Shown here piece after piece: positions 30,201 to 41,060 of a stretch of DNA of 64,000 bases (the stretch's first letter is position 1; each line of letters opens with the position of its first letter). The notes beneath the pieces were generated by a model. The model was not told where the DNA came from. It did no database searches and was given only the letters and a program-made list of their open reading frames with translations. The translations under genes were made by a program, and so were the position numbers. Origin of the DNA: Tillandsia leiboldiana (Eukaryota; Streptophyta; Magnoliopsida; Poales; Bromeliaceae); the NCBI GenBank assembly GCA_029204045.2, contig JAQNDB010000096.1, positions 62,001-126,000 of the forward strand. Direction: 5' to 3'.

Positions 30201-30736
30201 ACGTCGCCTCGAAAAACGCGCACGCCTACCGGACTCCAAAACCAACAAATAAATAGTCCATTCCTAGCGATTTCGCGCGCTGAATCCAAAAACGATGTCC
30301 ATTTCTCCAAATTCTCACCCGAAAATTTGCCGAATGCCCACTCGATCCGATTTCCGCGCCGGGTCCATTTTTAAAGTCCGATTAGCCAAATTCCAACTCT
30401 AAAAATTCCCGAAGGCGACCGGAGAGGTAAACTTTTATCCGGACTTCACCCGAAGTCTAAATTTGACATCTGAAACGCGCGAAATCACCTCCAAACACCC
30501 GACGGGTCCTCCAATTCCCCACGGGATAACCTTTTAAGCACGAAGTCCAACACTTGTGTCCAAATTGCGCGCAAACACCACTGATACACCACGCAGGCCT
30601 CCAGTGATGCCAGCTAAAACCCAAATTGCACCACAAATCCATTTCTGGGCCCCAACGCGCGCACCAACACCCCAAACGGCGACCGAACGCTGCCCAACAA
30701 CCAGCAATCCTACGCGGGGGATTCCGGGACCTCACA
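27201..30736 (-). repeat. 5' LTR of element B (3536 bp)
   Basis: Almost identical to 18996-22562, differing by scattered substitutions, a GAA insertion near 27715 and one fewer minisatellite unit. It ends TGTCACGCCCC (plus strand) at 27201, where the primer-binding site should follow on the minus strand. The inverted block follows instead. Target duplication CCCCG lies at 30737-30741. Double hairpin at about 27741-27807. Confidence 0.85.
29056..29545 (-). repeat. Minisatellite in the B 5' LTR
   Basis: Same unit as 20848-21370. Unit order differs between the two LTRs from the third or fourth unit onward, which points to unit gain or loss since they were copied from one template. Confidence 0.75.
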
Positions 30737-31056
30737 CCCCGTGAATTCGGCATTGGACGCACATCGTGGATTCGAGGTGCGTTGTGGAGCGAGCGGAGAA
30801 GATCAACTAGGAGCGTATGGAAAAAGGTTGAGTCGTGTGTGAGTACGTTATATCACCTTTGTACGTGTTTAATTCTAGTGGATTTCACCGTGTTATCGGT
30901 CCCGTGGTTTTTTACTCCTATGATGGAGTTTCCACGTAAAATCTCTGCGTGTTATTTATTTTTCCGCATTGGGTTTTATTACGCAAAGATTTTTGAGTGT
31001 TTATCGTTTACACCTATTCACCCCCCTCTAGGTGTTTTTTTCCCCTATTTAGATCC
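30737..31056 (+). repeat. Copia LTR, remainder after element B
   Basis: Begins with the duplicated CCCCG and continues the LTR with TGGATTCGAGGTGCG. It reaches the phrase CACCTATTCACCCCCCTCTA (near 31010-31030), a hallmark close to the end of SIRE/Maximus LTRs. The terminal CA and anything beyond are lost at about 31056, where a B2 LTR fragment begins. Confidence 0.65.
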
Positions 31057-31790
31057 ATATTTGAGATAACCCGAAAATGGGCAGTCATTGAGATTTGGGT
31101 TTTGAGAGCACCTCGTGTGCGAGTGGTGCATAACTTGCTCTTAGATGAGTTTTCCTTTGAGCATGATACTTGAGGCATTTAGTAGTGAGGGCGTATGCAT
31201 AGCAGGATCATAGTAGAGGTTTCCTTGATCATGTGGTTATAGCATATAGTTGTAGCTCATTTCCTGCTTTCATTTATATATCTATCTGCATACCTATCTT
31301 TTGTGCCTCCAGTAGACTTAGTGGGCATACCGTGGATATTGGTGACGGTACCCACTGGGATCTACCTTCTGCAGTAGATCTCACACCTGCTGCGGTGACA
31401 GGTTCCTGAGGTAGCTGTTCCGGCTTGGTTCGCGCGGAGACAGCTGATCGAGGTGAGGACGTGGCTGTTTAGTTCCCCACCAGCATTGAGAGTCAGTGGT
31501 AGAAGTACCCTGTATTTTATGTTTTCACTTTTGTACTGGACAGTCTGAGAGATTGGTGAGGCTTTTGTATTTATTTGACAGCCGAGAGTTGTTGTATCGA
31601 GGATTATTTTATTTATATCAGATGTTCAGTGGATTTCTGTAGCTACTGGTTTTAGTCTCAGCTCTGATGCATATTTGTTTAGCTATAGATCTGACTTGCA
31701 GGGTAGACGCTTCGTCTGTGCGGCAGTTTCCGTGCAGATGGCGGATCTGTTGGCAAGCCCGGGTCGCAGTTTTGACTCCGGGGCGTGACA
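31057..31790 (+). repeat. 5'-truncated 5' LTR of element B2
   Basis: The last 730 bp of a B-type LTR. It has the double hairpin (31317-31382), the TCTGTGCGG/CCGTGCAGA hairpin (31715-31738, two wobble pairs) and the terminus GGGGCGTGACA. Its counterpart is the LTR at 45569-48320. Where exactly copia ends and B2 begins is uncertain by some tens of bases. Confidence 0.65.
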
Positions 31791-31798
31791 GATTAGGG

Positions 31799-31811
31799 TA
31801 GTATCAGAGCC
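31799..31811 (+). other. Primer-binding site of element B2
   Basis: TAGTATCAGAGCC, one mismatch from the initiator tRNA-Met site, eight bases after the LTR end. Confidence 0.8.
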
Positions 31812-32179
31812 TAGGAATATAGGCCGTTGAGGACTTAGTGACCCTAGGCTTTTGGTTGGACAGTAGGATGACTGTCGTGAGAGACGTGACTTTAGCGAGA
31901 GTCCTGATTGAGTTGTACCTCCCCCGAGGGATTGGGGCGAGTGATTTTACATGTTTATTCTCTAAAGTGATCATGTTGGCTGCAGACAACATAATGCTTT
32001 AGAATGGTTAACATGTTTTAGACTTTCGCTTGATAGGGTCGAGAGTGTTTGTGGTTCTGTTGGTTGGTTTGTGGCAGTTGTCCTTGTTGCCTCTGAGACG
32101 CCGTGCAGCGGCGAGGGCGTGTTTGACCTTGGATGAGGAGCCCGATCAGCGGGAGGCTGAATGGACAGAGCAGAGAGAG

Positions 32180-33030
32180 GTCAAAGGGTTACGGGTCTAG
32201 GTAGCTCAGTTGTTGAGGCGACGCGGTGCCAGGAAGAGAACACGGAGCGCGTGATGCGCATGTTTGAGCAGAGAGCATCGACTGAGGTATCGCCAGTAGT
32301 ACCCCGGCCGCGACATTGTCGACTTCGACCCAGTTCGCACTGTGAGTAGTGCAGGGGCAGCGAGAGTTGCTGATTGGTTGTTGTTCATCCGCCAGTTCCA
32401 TCCCCTACAGATTTCGGGGCAGAGTTGGAGCCTTGGGAGGCCGAGGACTGGATTGCTGTTTGGGAAAAGTTGTTTGAGGACTTGTTCATCCAGGTGAAGC
32501 ATCAGGTGCTCTTGGTTGCCCACCTTCGGATAGGGACGCCGAGTGTTGGTGGCGTCGAGTTCGTTTTGTTGGACCACCAGGAGAGTGGTTGAGGATTTGG
32601 AGCGAGTTTCTATGATTGTTGAGCAGAGTACCCCACGTCGCCCAAGATGAGGCCCAGGAGATTGATCATGTTTGAGAGGGGACTGCTTCGAGATATCTAT
32701 CACCTTGTGCATGCTCGATGGATTGGCCGAGGATCTGTGATTATGTCCGAGAGGGACGAAGAGCGAGGGACCAGCTCCAGAGAGAGGCGTCCAGCATCGT
32801 CGTTTTTGGGATAGTCGAGTGGATCGAGGTTGCCATGATTCCAGTCACATGATCATGAGCCTCAGAGGAGACAGAGACCAGGAGGTTCTCGACAGTCGAG
32901 GCACCAGCAGCGGTGGTAGGATGACTGTGTCTTTTGCGGTGGGCCGCATTCATCGCCATAGAGTGACTTCAGGAAAGGGCGATGCTTTTCATATGGATAG
33001 TCAGGACATTTTCAGGCAGAGTGTCCCAGA
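32180..33030 (+). pseudogene. Gag relic of element B2
   Basis: Broken frames keep the gag order: AEDWIAVWEKLFEDL (from about 32437), VAHLRIGT (about 32515), a VPHVAQDEAQEID-like stretch and ERGLLRDIYHLVHAR (about 32670-32715). A decayed zinc knuckle (CFSYG-stop-SGHFQAEC) falls at about 32976-33025 after a CGGPH motif. Each matches a segment of the Tekay-like gag at 51879-53027. Stops and shifts exclude function. Confidence 0.7.
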
Positions 33031-33310
33031 GTGGTTCTCATGGATTTGCCGCTTGCGACGGCACCCCACTACCCTTTCAGGATGTAGAGGTTCATCCGAC
33101 TTACCGGCAGGCTGATAGAGCCGTGACGCCGAGACAGATAGAGCGATGGCTACCAGCATCTAGTGGATGAGATTGTGCAGCCGGTTAGAGGACGCTAGGA
33201 TAGTGGATCGCGTCTTACCAGGTGTGGTTCTGCTGACGGTTGTCAGAGTTGGAGCATGTTTGATGCCGACACCGCTTGCACATGTTTTAGGAGAGCAGGG
33301 TTAGCTTCGT

Positions 33311-33580
33311 GTGGGCCGGAGATGGGATTGTTGGCTTGTGCACGTGAGGATCATGTTCCAGATCACGTATAGCACATGGATGAGTGTTGCCAGTCCCGCC
33401 CAGTGCTATAGGACCTTGGATTTGATCCTAGAGTTGTTAGTCCTACATCAGCTCCGAGATGTTGATATGAGGTTGGATTGGGATTGGATATCCCAATGTT
33501 ATGCTATCATGGATTGTCGAGAGAGGACAATGACCCTCCGTGGACCTGGCCAGGAGGAGTGTGTTTATAGAGGATGTTAG
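33311..33580 (+). pseudogene. Protease C-terminal region of element B2
   Basis: LRDVDMRLDWDWISQCYAI followed by an RGPGQEECVYRGC motif corresponds to RLGEFDVVLGMDWLTRYHAT and PGQEEIVFRGC downstream of the protease active site in the intact element. The open frame is 89 codons but begins in unrelated sequence. Confidence 0.7.
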
Positions 33581-33689
33581 AGCACGACAGAGGTTGAGTC
33601 GTGGTCGTATCGCTTCGTTAGCGACTGTTGAGGAGGTGCCTACGGTGGCACCGGGACTAAGGAATATTTTTATCGCCGTGTGATCTCGA

Positions 33690-34500
33690 GTGAGAGTCTA
33701 CCAGATCTGATTCGAATCCGCCGTTTGGTGAGATTGAGATCGAGGCAGTGATTGACGTGGTTTTGGAAACCGCGTCGACTTCGGCAGCACCCCTTGGAAA
33801 GTTACCCGTGAGACATAGAGAGAGAGCTGATAGCGCAGTTGCGGGATTTGATGGATCGGGTGGTCTGTGTGACCCAGTACCACATCGTGGGGATACGACA
33901 GTGAGGATCCGAGAGATTGATACGTTGGATATGATGCCACACCGTTGATACACGGTGGTGATGCCATGTCGTTGGTACACGGTAGTGATGCCACGTTGTG
34001 AGTGCACAACTGTGAGGTTCTATGACGGTTTGAGCACGGACAGGTTTGGATTGTTTTCGGCAGATGCCTTTGTGGGATTGATAGCCTTATGGAACATTAC
34101 AGCCGAGGGCTGTGCCCTGATAGAGTTCAGGACTCGGCAGGGGCACTGTGAGCTTGCAGCGCGGTCAAGTGGATTGACTAGTGCCCTGCCACCTTTATGA
34201 GTTGAGGAATTGGGTATATTCCAGCTGTGTTTGGACGGGTTAGTAGCAGTGCCCGTCGTGGATATTTGGATTTATTTCCGAGGAGACATAGAGCATAGGG
34301 AGCAATTGAGGATAGTGCTGCGACTTCCATCGAGAAGAAATTGTTGCCAAGTTGGGAGAGTATGCACTCTGACTTCGGAAGGTTCTGTTGTTAGGCTGTG
34401 TGATTTCAGTTGCAAGAGTGATAGTGGGCCCGACGAAGAGTGATGCCGTTTGGGTATTAGCCTAAGTCTACGATTGCGACTGAGGACCGAAGCTTTTGGA
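33690..34500 (+). pseudogene. Reverse transcriptase relic of element B2
   Basis: Recognisable pieces in order: VIDVVLETASTSAAP (about 33751); three 27-bp repeat units (33935-34010); IEFRTRQGHCEL (about 34120), matching TAFRTRYGHYEF; and VPVVDIWIYFRGDIEHREQL (from about 34250), matching the FIDDILVYSRSDEEHE active-site region. In the last piece the first catalytic Asp is Val. A KLGEYAL...LLLGCVIS segment at about 34346 matches the thumb/connection region. It ends where the TR-GAG element is inserted. Confidence 0.7.
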
Positions 34501-34797
34501 GTATGTAGTGCCGGTGTAGCTTCGAGAAGATATAGCTGAAGAGGATATCGGCATCGGTTTGGATGATTGCCGGTAGATAGAATCATCGAGGATGGATGAT
34601 TGATATATTATAGTGTTATCCCGGCGAGGACATTTTGGTCAGTTACGCCTTGTCTAGGCGAGCAGTGCAATCTTGGAATGAGGTGAGCGATCTGTGGACG
34701 CTACTTTTGGAACTTGAGGAATGATTCTAATGACAGATTCCTTTCCCGGTTGGTGGATTGAGAATGTATCTGAGGAGTTCTGAACAGTCAGTCGATA
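34501..34797 (+). other. Unassigned pol remainder of element B2
   Basis: No clear domain. It ends at CGATA (34793-34797), the left target duplication of the element inserted next. Confidence 0.45.
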
Positions 34798-37700
34798 TGT
34801 GATAACTCAAAATATTTTATTTTAATAAGTAGTCTAAAAGTGAATTTTTGACCTGGTGTTTGAATTCAGAAGACCTATGTTGATTTATTTAGTCAATTTC
34901 CAGTGTGCGAGTTGCACATTTTACGAGACAAAAGGCTACTTTCCAATCCGGACGTGATCATGGAAATCCGAATTGACCGTTGCGATCGTCTCATCGAACT
35001 GAGCGAGATTAATATTCAGCACTTTCGATCCGACGGTCGGATCTTCCAGAAATCGAGGAAGAAGCGAGCAAATAACCACGATCAGTGTAACAGTGCTCGG
35101 TGCACAGTATAAATTAAGTTGATACTATAGGTGAACAGTAACCCTAGTTTTCGGAACCCCGACGGATCCAACGCTGACTAATTCGCTGTCTGGAAACCGA
35201 TCATAGCACTTCAGGTAGTCGTTTCGAACGATTTCGGCATTCTGGACGCAGTGGCACTGACGGAAATTCTGTTTGACGACTCTGGAATCTCGAAAAGCGC
35301 GAAAACTGTATTTTGACACAGTTATTATGGACCGAGATTTTATCCGGGCAGTTTCGCGAAAATCAGAGATCGCTACCCGATAGGTCTCGTCGAGCCGGAC
35401 GTCATGGCGCAGTCCATTTTCCGTTTCGACGATCGGATCGCCTCGAAAAGCGTGAAATACAGTGAAAATGTGGGTTTTTGCACAATGATCCCCATAGTTT
35501 GTGCCTCGATTTGCGTGCCACTTCTGGGAGAGGGACCTAGATGTGACTAAAAGCTACTGAGAAGGACCAAAACCTAAATTGTCAAAGGAGGAGGACTAAA
35601 CTGCTATTGTGTATACACTATACATATACACGTATAGCTAGGGCTAGGGTTTTCCAAGCCTCAAACCTCGTAGCCCTCAGCCCTATAGCCGCCAGCTTCA
35701 ACAGAATCCCTCCCTCAGCCGCTCCCCTCGGAACTAACCCGCACCGGCCGCCGCCGCTCCGGTCGCCGGAGAAGTGAGGCCTCAAGAATCAACCTTCTCT
35801 CGGGGTTGTGGGAAGGAAGGGTGCGGGAAGGGCCTGGGCGATCAAGACTTGGTCCTGTGGAGTCCCTCGTGAAGCCGCATCCGAGCCTGAGTGGTCCCGG
35901 CCCGAACCGCCGCCGCGCGCCGCCGCGGCCAAACCCCTTCTTCCACGGTTTTCCGGCGAGGTAAGTTCTTGAAACTTTCCCTTGCTTTCGGGCCTTTGGG
36001 CATGACCACAAGACTCCTGACACTGGGAGCAACCGATCGGATGCAGGCAGAGTCGGCGCCGCCGACCCGATCGCCGGCGGGAGCCATCCCATCAAATTGT
36101 CGTCATTCTCGGTCGACATCAGCGCCGCCGTGATCCGACCGTCCAACTAAAGATCAGCACCCGTTGGACCTGGCCCCCGTGACGACTGCAACCTCCCCAC
36201 AAAACCCGAGGGTGATCGGACAAGGATCCCTCTCCGCGCGGCCGAGCCCTAGAATCGGGAGAATTGACCATCGCCGGAACCCCTCCGTCCGGCGCCGATC
36301 GCTCGTCCCCATCGCCGGCCATCACCACCAGAAGGTTCCTGGCACCAACCAGGAAAACCTTTGATCCAACTCGCACCGGCCCGGGGTCCCACGGTCGGAA
36401 TCCGCCATTGTTGACCGTCGGAGCTCCACCAAGCTCCGCCGCCGCGCGTCGCCGGCTGACCTCAGACCTCCGGAAACGGTGCAGGTAGGCCTCTCTCATC
36501 ATTTCGTGACCAATGGTGGTGTTGCATGGGAATCCTAACGTCAGGTTTGGAGTCTTTTCAGTTGCACCCGAAACGGCCTCGGTCTTCCCCTCCGGCCATC
36601 CCCGGCGACTCGGGCTCCTGCCGACCGTACAGGTGAGGTCTAAATGCCCCACCCTTTCTCTCCAGCATTTTGGTTTGGCCCAGGAAACCCTTTTGTGTTG
36701 GCTCCCCAACCTTGCGCCCGAGAGCATCACCTCGGGCTTGCCTCCGGCCGCCGCCCGCCTCCGGCCGCCGGGGGCTCGACCCCACTTGCACCAAGCAGCT
36801 TCTGGGACCTCCATTTACCTGATGCTCCTCTTGGTAACAGGTCTGCACCTGTGCTGCTCAAGAACACCCGACCAGAGCTTGGGCCTTTTGGGTGGTGCCG
36901 CTCCGGCAACTCCTCCGGCCGATCTCAGGCAAACCTCAGGTGAGCCCCGTTGTACATGGTCCTTACTGATCACCATGCTTCTAGTTAACTCTCGGTTTGA
37001 TCATGTATAGGTTAAGTTGTAGCGTAGTGGCTTGTTGAACTTAGTAGCTGTTGGGCCAACCTTGCCCTCGGGATCCGTGCCAGGCCAAACTTGTAAGCAC
37101 GGCCCTGGTCTCGTCGTAATGAACACACTGAAATTTACGGATTTACTTTTGGATCCCCGGATTGCAAGAACAAGTCGAAACAGTCAACTAACTTAATGTA
37201 TTTAGACAAATTAAAAGTTATTATGGACCAAAATGTAAAATGAACATGCTAGCTCTCTTCAAACAGTGTTTTTACACTAACTGAACATTTTGTGAGAGTC
37301 CCGTGGACTCTCGTTGATCGGAAATCGGATTTGTATTCAATAAATCGACGACATTGCTCCTTATTAGCATCGCAATACTGTTGTGTCATCGGGATGGGTT
37401 TGTGTGAGTCTATTACTGATTCTAGCCCTTGTTCAGGGCCCAGTTGTTCAGCGCCAGCCTCCCGGCAGTCTAGCGGGAGTTCGGGATCGGCCTACATTCA
37501 GGTGGGTTTTAATTCCTTGGTTCTAGCATCTAACTCTATCCTATTGGACGGGGTCAATTCTAAGTATACTGGGGTTAAATATTGATGGGTGATGGCTTGT
37601 GCCTGTTAGTGGGTTGTTTTTACTTTATGCCTAGCCTCTAAATTCTATCTTATTGGACGGGGTCTATTCTAAGTGTACTGGGGTTACATAATGACGGGTG

Positions 37701-38998
37701 ATAGCTTATGCATGTTAGTGGGTTCGCTATAATGACTAGCGTCGATTGCCGACGGTGTTCTTCTTTTTCAACCCATATATGTCAGCGGGCCACCTTCGAG
37801 TGCGCGCAGTATTACCTTGTTTTCGATTATGCACTTTACCTCATTTACCTCATTACTCTTATTATTCTTATTGTGATACTGACATGATGGTGGTTACGGT
37901 TACTTGGCTCGAGGTTGCCACACGCGCACCCGCGGTTTGGCCACCGCAGAGGGTGCGCTTTTCCGGAAAAGAGGTCGTAGAACCCGTGTATACCCACGAG
38001 GTGACGTAGTGGGGGCCCCTTATTAGCTGTGGGGTTGAGGCGCCTAGGTGCGAGCGGAGCGACCCGCCGGTTTAGTTGTCCGGCGCGGTCGCGGTGTTGC
38101 AGGTACGGTATGGGGCCGTCGGTAGTGGACCGACGCGGCCGGGTATTACAGGATGCAGGTGTACAGGTTGCCTTTCCTCCTTGGGAGGATGGTTGCTCCA
38201 GTTGTCTTCACGGTTTGTTTTACTATATTCTCCTGCTTTACTATTTCTGCGTCACTGACATCCCACTTCGTGACAGGGTCCAGACGGGGAGGGAGGTAGG
38301 CGCTGGTGAGGACGGGACAGGAGCAGCTGGGTCGCTGGGGACCCTGGACTGTATTTATTCTTTTATTCTCGCTTTTCATTACTTTGTAGTTATGTGAGTG
38401 GTTCGCGATACCCTCGTGGGGTCGGCATGGATGTCGGTACGGGCTACATTTAGTGCCCCTGGTGGAATATTTTCCCTTTTATTTCTATCAGCCATTTAAA
38501 AATCAAAAAGGCAGAAGCCAAAGAAAAGATTGCGAAAACTGTTTTTAAAATCTAAGTGTCGTGTGGGCGGTTTCAAAACCCTGTGATTTATGGTTGCGAA
38601 AGGGATTTCAAACGTGTCGGGTGGGCACCGCTTCGAACCTTGTGGATTTATGCTAATTTCGGAACTAGCTTTCAAAACGTAAGCGCCGGGTAGGCGCTCT
38701 TCCAAAACTGTGGATTTATCCTTTCCAAATTGACCGGCCATAGGTTCTTCTGTTATTAGTTTAGAATGCTGGTTAATTGTTGTGATTGATTGGCTGTGTA
38801 TGTTGGAGCATGTACTGAACGCTACGCCGTGCACATACAGGGGAGACTCCGTCCGTTTGCAGAGTGATCCTGTATGTGTGGCGGGTCTGGGCACGTGCCG
38901 GGGAAGAGGGGTTCTCTTTTAAACAAAAAAAAAATTTACACGTCAAACATTCGACTTTTATGAATCGTTTCCGCTAAAACAAACCCCGGGGCGTGACA
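34798..38998 (+). repeat. 5' LTR of the TR-GAG element (4201 bp)
   Basis: Starts TGTGATAACTC and ends CGGGGCGTGACA. Modules: palindrome GATCCGACGGTCGGATC (35027-35043), TTCGTCGAGCCGGACGTCATGG-like conserved block (about 35385), GC-rich zone with donor-like AGGTAAGT (35957), CAGGTGAG-type sites, nested GC hairpin (37924-37958), small hairpin AGCGCC-GGGTA-GGCGCT (38682-38698), long hairpin (38831-38879). Long frames in the GC-rich zone (for example 36119-36814) are not genes. Confidence 0.85.
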
Positions 38999-39005
38999 GA
39001 TTTAA

Positions 39006-39018
39006 TGGTATCAGAGAC
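39006..39018 (+). other. Primer-binding site of the TR-GAG element
   Basis: TGGTATCAGAGAC, complementary to initiator tRNA-Met, seven bases after the LTR. A run of G lies about 120 bp downstream (39124-39135). Confidence 0.8.
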
Positions 39019-39340
39019 ATTCTTTCAATCACAACAGTTAGTGCCGACATCCGTGGACAACCCTCACATGCCTACATACGAATGAAATGGGTAGGGCATA
39101 GGACTGTAGAACGTGAGTGACCGAGGGGGGGGGGGAGAAATGTTGAGTCCTTTCTCTCACTTTATGGTTGTTGTTAGTAGTTGTCTATAGTTGATTAGTG
39201 ACAGGTCAGTGACTCGATGTGTGACAGACATGGCCGTACTAGATCATCGGCCGGGACGCAGAGTCAGAGTCCGAGTCCTTTCCTCGCTAAGTGGTGCGAT
39301 GTACCGTTGATGATTAGCAAAGACTAAAGCCGACTTCTTT

Positions 39341-40239
39341 GTGTGCATACAGATCGAGGGCCGACTCAGCCAGCAACCGACGACGGAAATGGACATCGCC
39401 GACGAAGCCAATCGCCTGCTCCGCAACCAGCTGCGCGACGTGGCTGGGCAACTGCTGACTCTCGCGGAGCGCCTGAGCATGCTGACACAGGAACTCGAGG
39501 GCGTCGACCGGTTCCGGGGCGGCAGCAGAAGCGTTGCCACTCCCGGGATGCCACCGACGGGCCCTCCCGCCGTCCAGGAGGCTGCTAACCTGACCGTGCA
39601 CACCAACGCAGAGTGCGCCCGGCAGGAATGCTCTTACCCCGAGTCGGCGGGGGACCCCCATGGAGGGGCCGGGCGAGCAAACGCCCGAGAGCCGGGCAGA
39701 ACCTCGGGCAGACGACGGAGGAGAGAGAGAAGCCACCGAAACCGTGCGTCATATGCGGCAATGCACACCTCATAACGAGCTGCCCGTGGCGGGACGGACA
39801 CTGTTTCCGATGTGGCAAGCCGGGCCACACGCGGTATGAGTGCCCTCTGAAGCCGTCTGTCAGAAGACCCCCGGCGCCGCGACATGTTGAGCCCAAGGGA
39901 ACCGCCGCCTCCACCCCTCAAGGGGGCACCGATCCAGAGAGCCGACCTAATCCACGCCCGACGCAAGCACCGAAGGTCGAACGAGGGCTTAAGGGGAGCG
40001 CGCACGCGCAACCGGGATCCTGCGTCATCTGCAAGGGCGCGCACCCAGTGACGGAATGCACTTGGAGGTACCACTATTGTAACCGGTGCGGCTTGCCAGA
40101 TCACAATCACCTCTCCTGCCCTCAAGGGCCCACCCCGCCTCCGCCGCCGTGCCACCACCGCCAAGAGGAACAAAGAGCGCGGCGGCCCCCGTGCAGACAA
40201 AGGGCTCGCCCGACGACCCGCGATGTGCAGACTCTTTAG
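39341..40239 (+). pseudogene. Gag-like gene with coiled coil and four zinc knuckles, one frameshift
   Basis: The first frame (39341-39775) has a leucine-rich stretch, NRLLRNQLRDVAGQLLTLAE onward, that looks like a coiled coil. The second frame (39613-40239) carries four CCHC motifs: C45/C48/H52/C57, C64/C67/H72/C77, C137/C140/H144/C149 and C156/C159/H164/C169. The pairs are a duplication: a short CX2CX3HX4C then a classic CX2CX4HX4C. The normal gag capsid domain is not visible between coil and knuckles. The frames overlap, and a frame change between 39613 and 39775 is needed; it may be a mutation or programmed. The likely role is RNA binding and packaging. Pol is absent downstream. Confidence 0.7.
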
Positions 40240-41060
40240 ACAGCAAACCCCCACCCCAACACGCGGTGCGACGCTGGCCCAAGGATTGTGGGCGGACGCC
40301 CCCGGCCGCCCCGGCAGACGACGCGTCGTCCCGAAATAGGGAATGACAGGTACTTATCTCTCTTTGTTTTCTACTTTTCCTTTTTCCGTTTACCTTCCCT
40401 TCCCTCGGCTTCATAGAAGCTCCGTTTGGGCCGGAGCAACCCGACCCTACCAGACCCTTGCGAGCCCTCCTGCCTTTAGCTCTACCTCTCGTTTCGTCGA
40501 CCGTTCCGGTCCGGTGTGCTTACAGGCGAGGGAGCCAATCTAACCTTAGCAAATCGCATACCGGTGCGTGAATTGCACAGTCTCCGATGCAAATTGACCC
40601 CACCTTTCGCACAGGTTTTGTGGATCGACGTGGACTCACCTAAGTGGTAGTCATGGCGATGTTCATGACCGCGAGGCGGTAGTAACCCTCGATAAAGGTT
40701 ATGTTTTGGCACTGGGTTTGTGTTGGGAAGCATGTGATGTACCGTCTGGTAGGTGTTGCGTCCCCAACTTGTCGCTGGCAACAAACCGTTGGTATTCCGC
40801 TGTTCTTTTGGTGAGCACGTCGGCTGCAGGCAACGGACTGTCGAGAGAACTGAGGAAATACTCTGCCCTGTAATGGGAAGTACCAGATTGGGTCTAAATT
40901 AGTAGCCTTAGAGTCGTAGATACCTTGCGACTGACTTGTAGCCTCGATTAAACTTTTTGAACATTTTCATAGAGTATGACTTCAGGCTGTAAGCTCCGGG
41001 AATGAAATTTTTTTTAAGTTGTAAGTTTCGGGGACGAAACTTCTTTTAAGTTGTAAGTGA
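40240..41060 (+). other. 3' untranslated interior of the TR-GAG element
   Basis: No open frame of note. The end is tandemly doubled: GTAAG-TTTCGGGG-like units at about 40990 and 41021, the second forming AAGTTTCG-GGGA-CGAAACTT (41023-41042). There is no classic polypurine tract; AAGTTGTAAGTGA precedes the LTR, as AAGGTGTGAGTG does in related elements. Confidence 0.6.

Larger units (their letters stand above)
18996..30736 (-). mobile_element. Element B: minus-strand gypsy-type retrotransposon with gag/protease but no visible polymerase
   Basis: Two LTRs (18996-22562 and 27201-30736) are nearly identical and flanked by the 5-bp duplication CCCCG (18991-18995 and 30737-30741), so this is one insertion into the copia LTR. 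The 4.6-kb interior has gag and protease relics, a 27-bp minisatellite, a second minisatellite of about 30 bp, a Cassandra fragment and an inverted segment (25812-27200) holding the primer-binding site. I see no RT, RNase H or integrase. It probably moved with enzymes supplied in trans, or was rearranged after insertion or by self-integration. Confidence 0.8.

Noticed and set aside
32190..32230. tRNA A-box-like TAGCTCAGTTGTTGAGG
   Set aside because: There is no B-box or cloverleaf downstream, and it falls in decayed gag sequence where the coiled-coil region is expected.
36119..36814. 231-codon minus-strand frame in the TR-GAG LTR
   Set aside because: The second LTR copy has it in a shifted, altered form, it is antisense to the element, and it has no recognisable motif.
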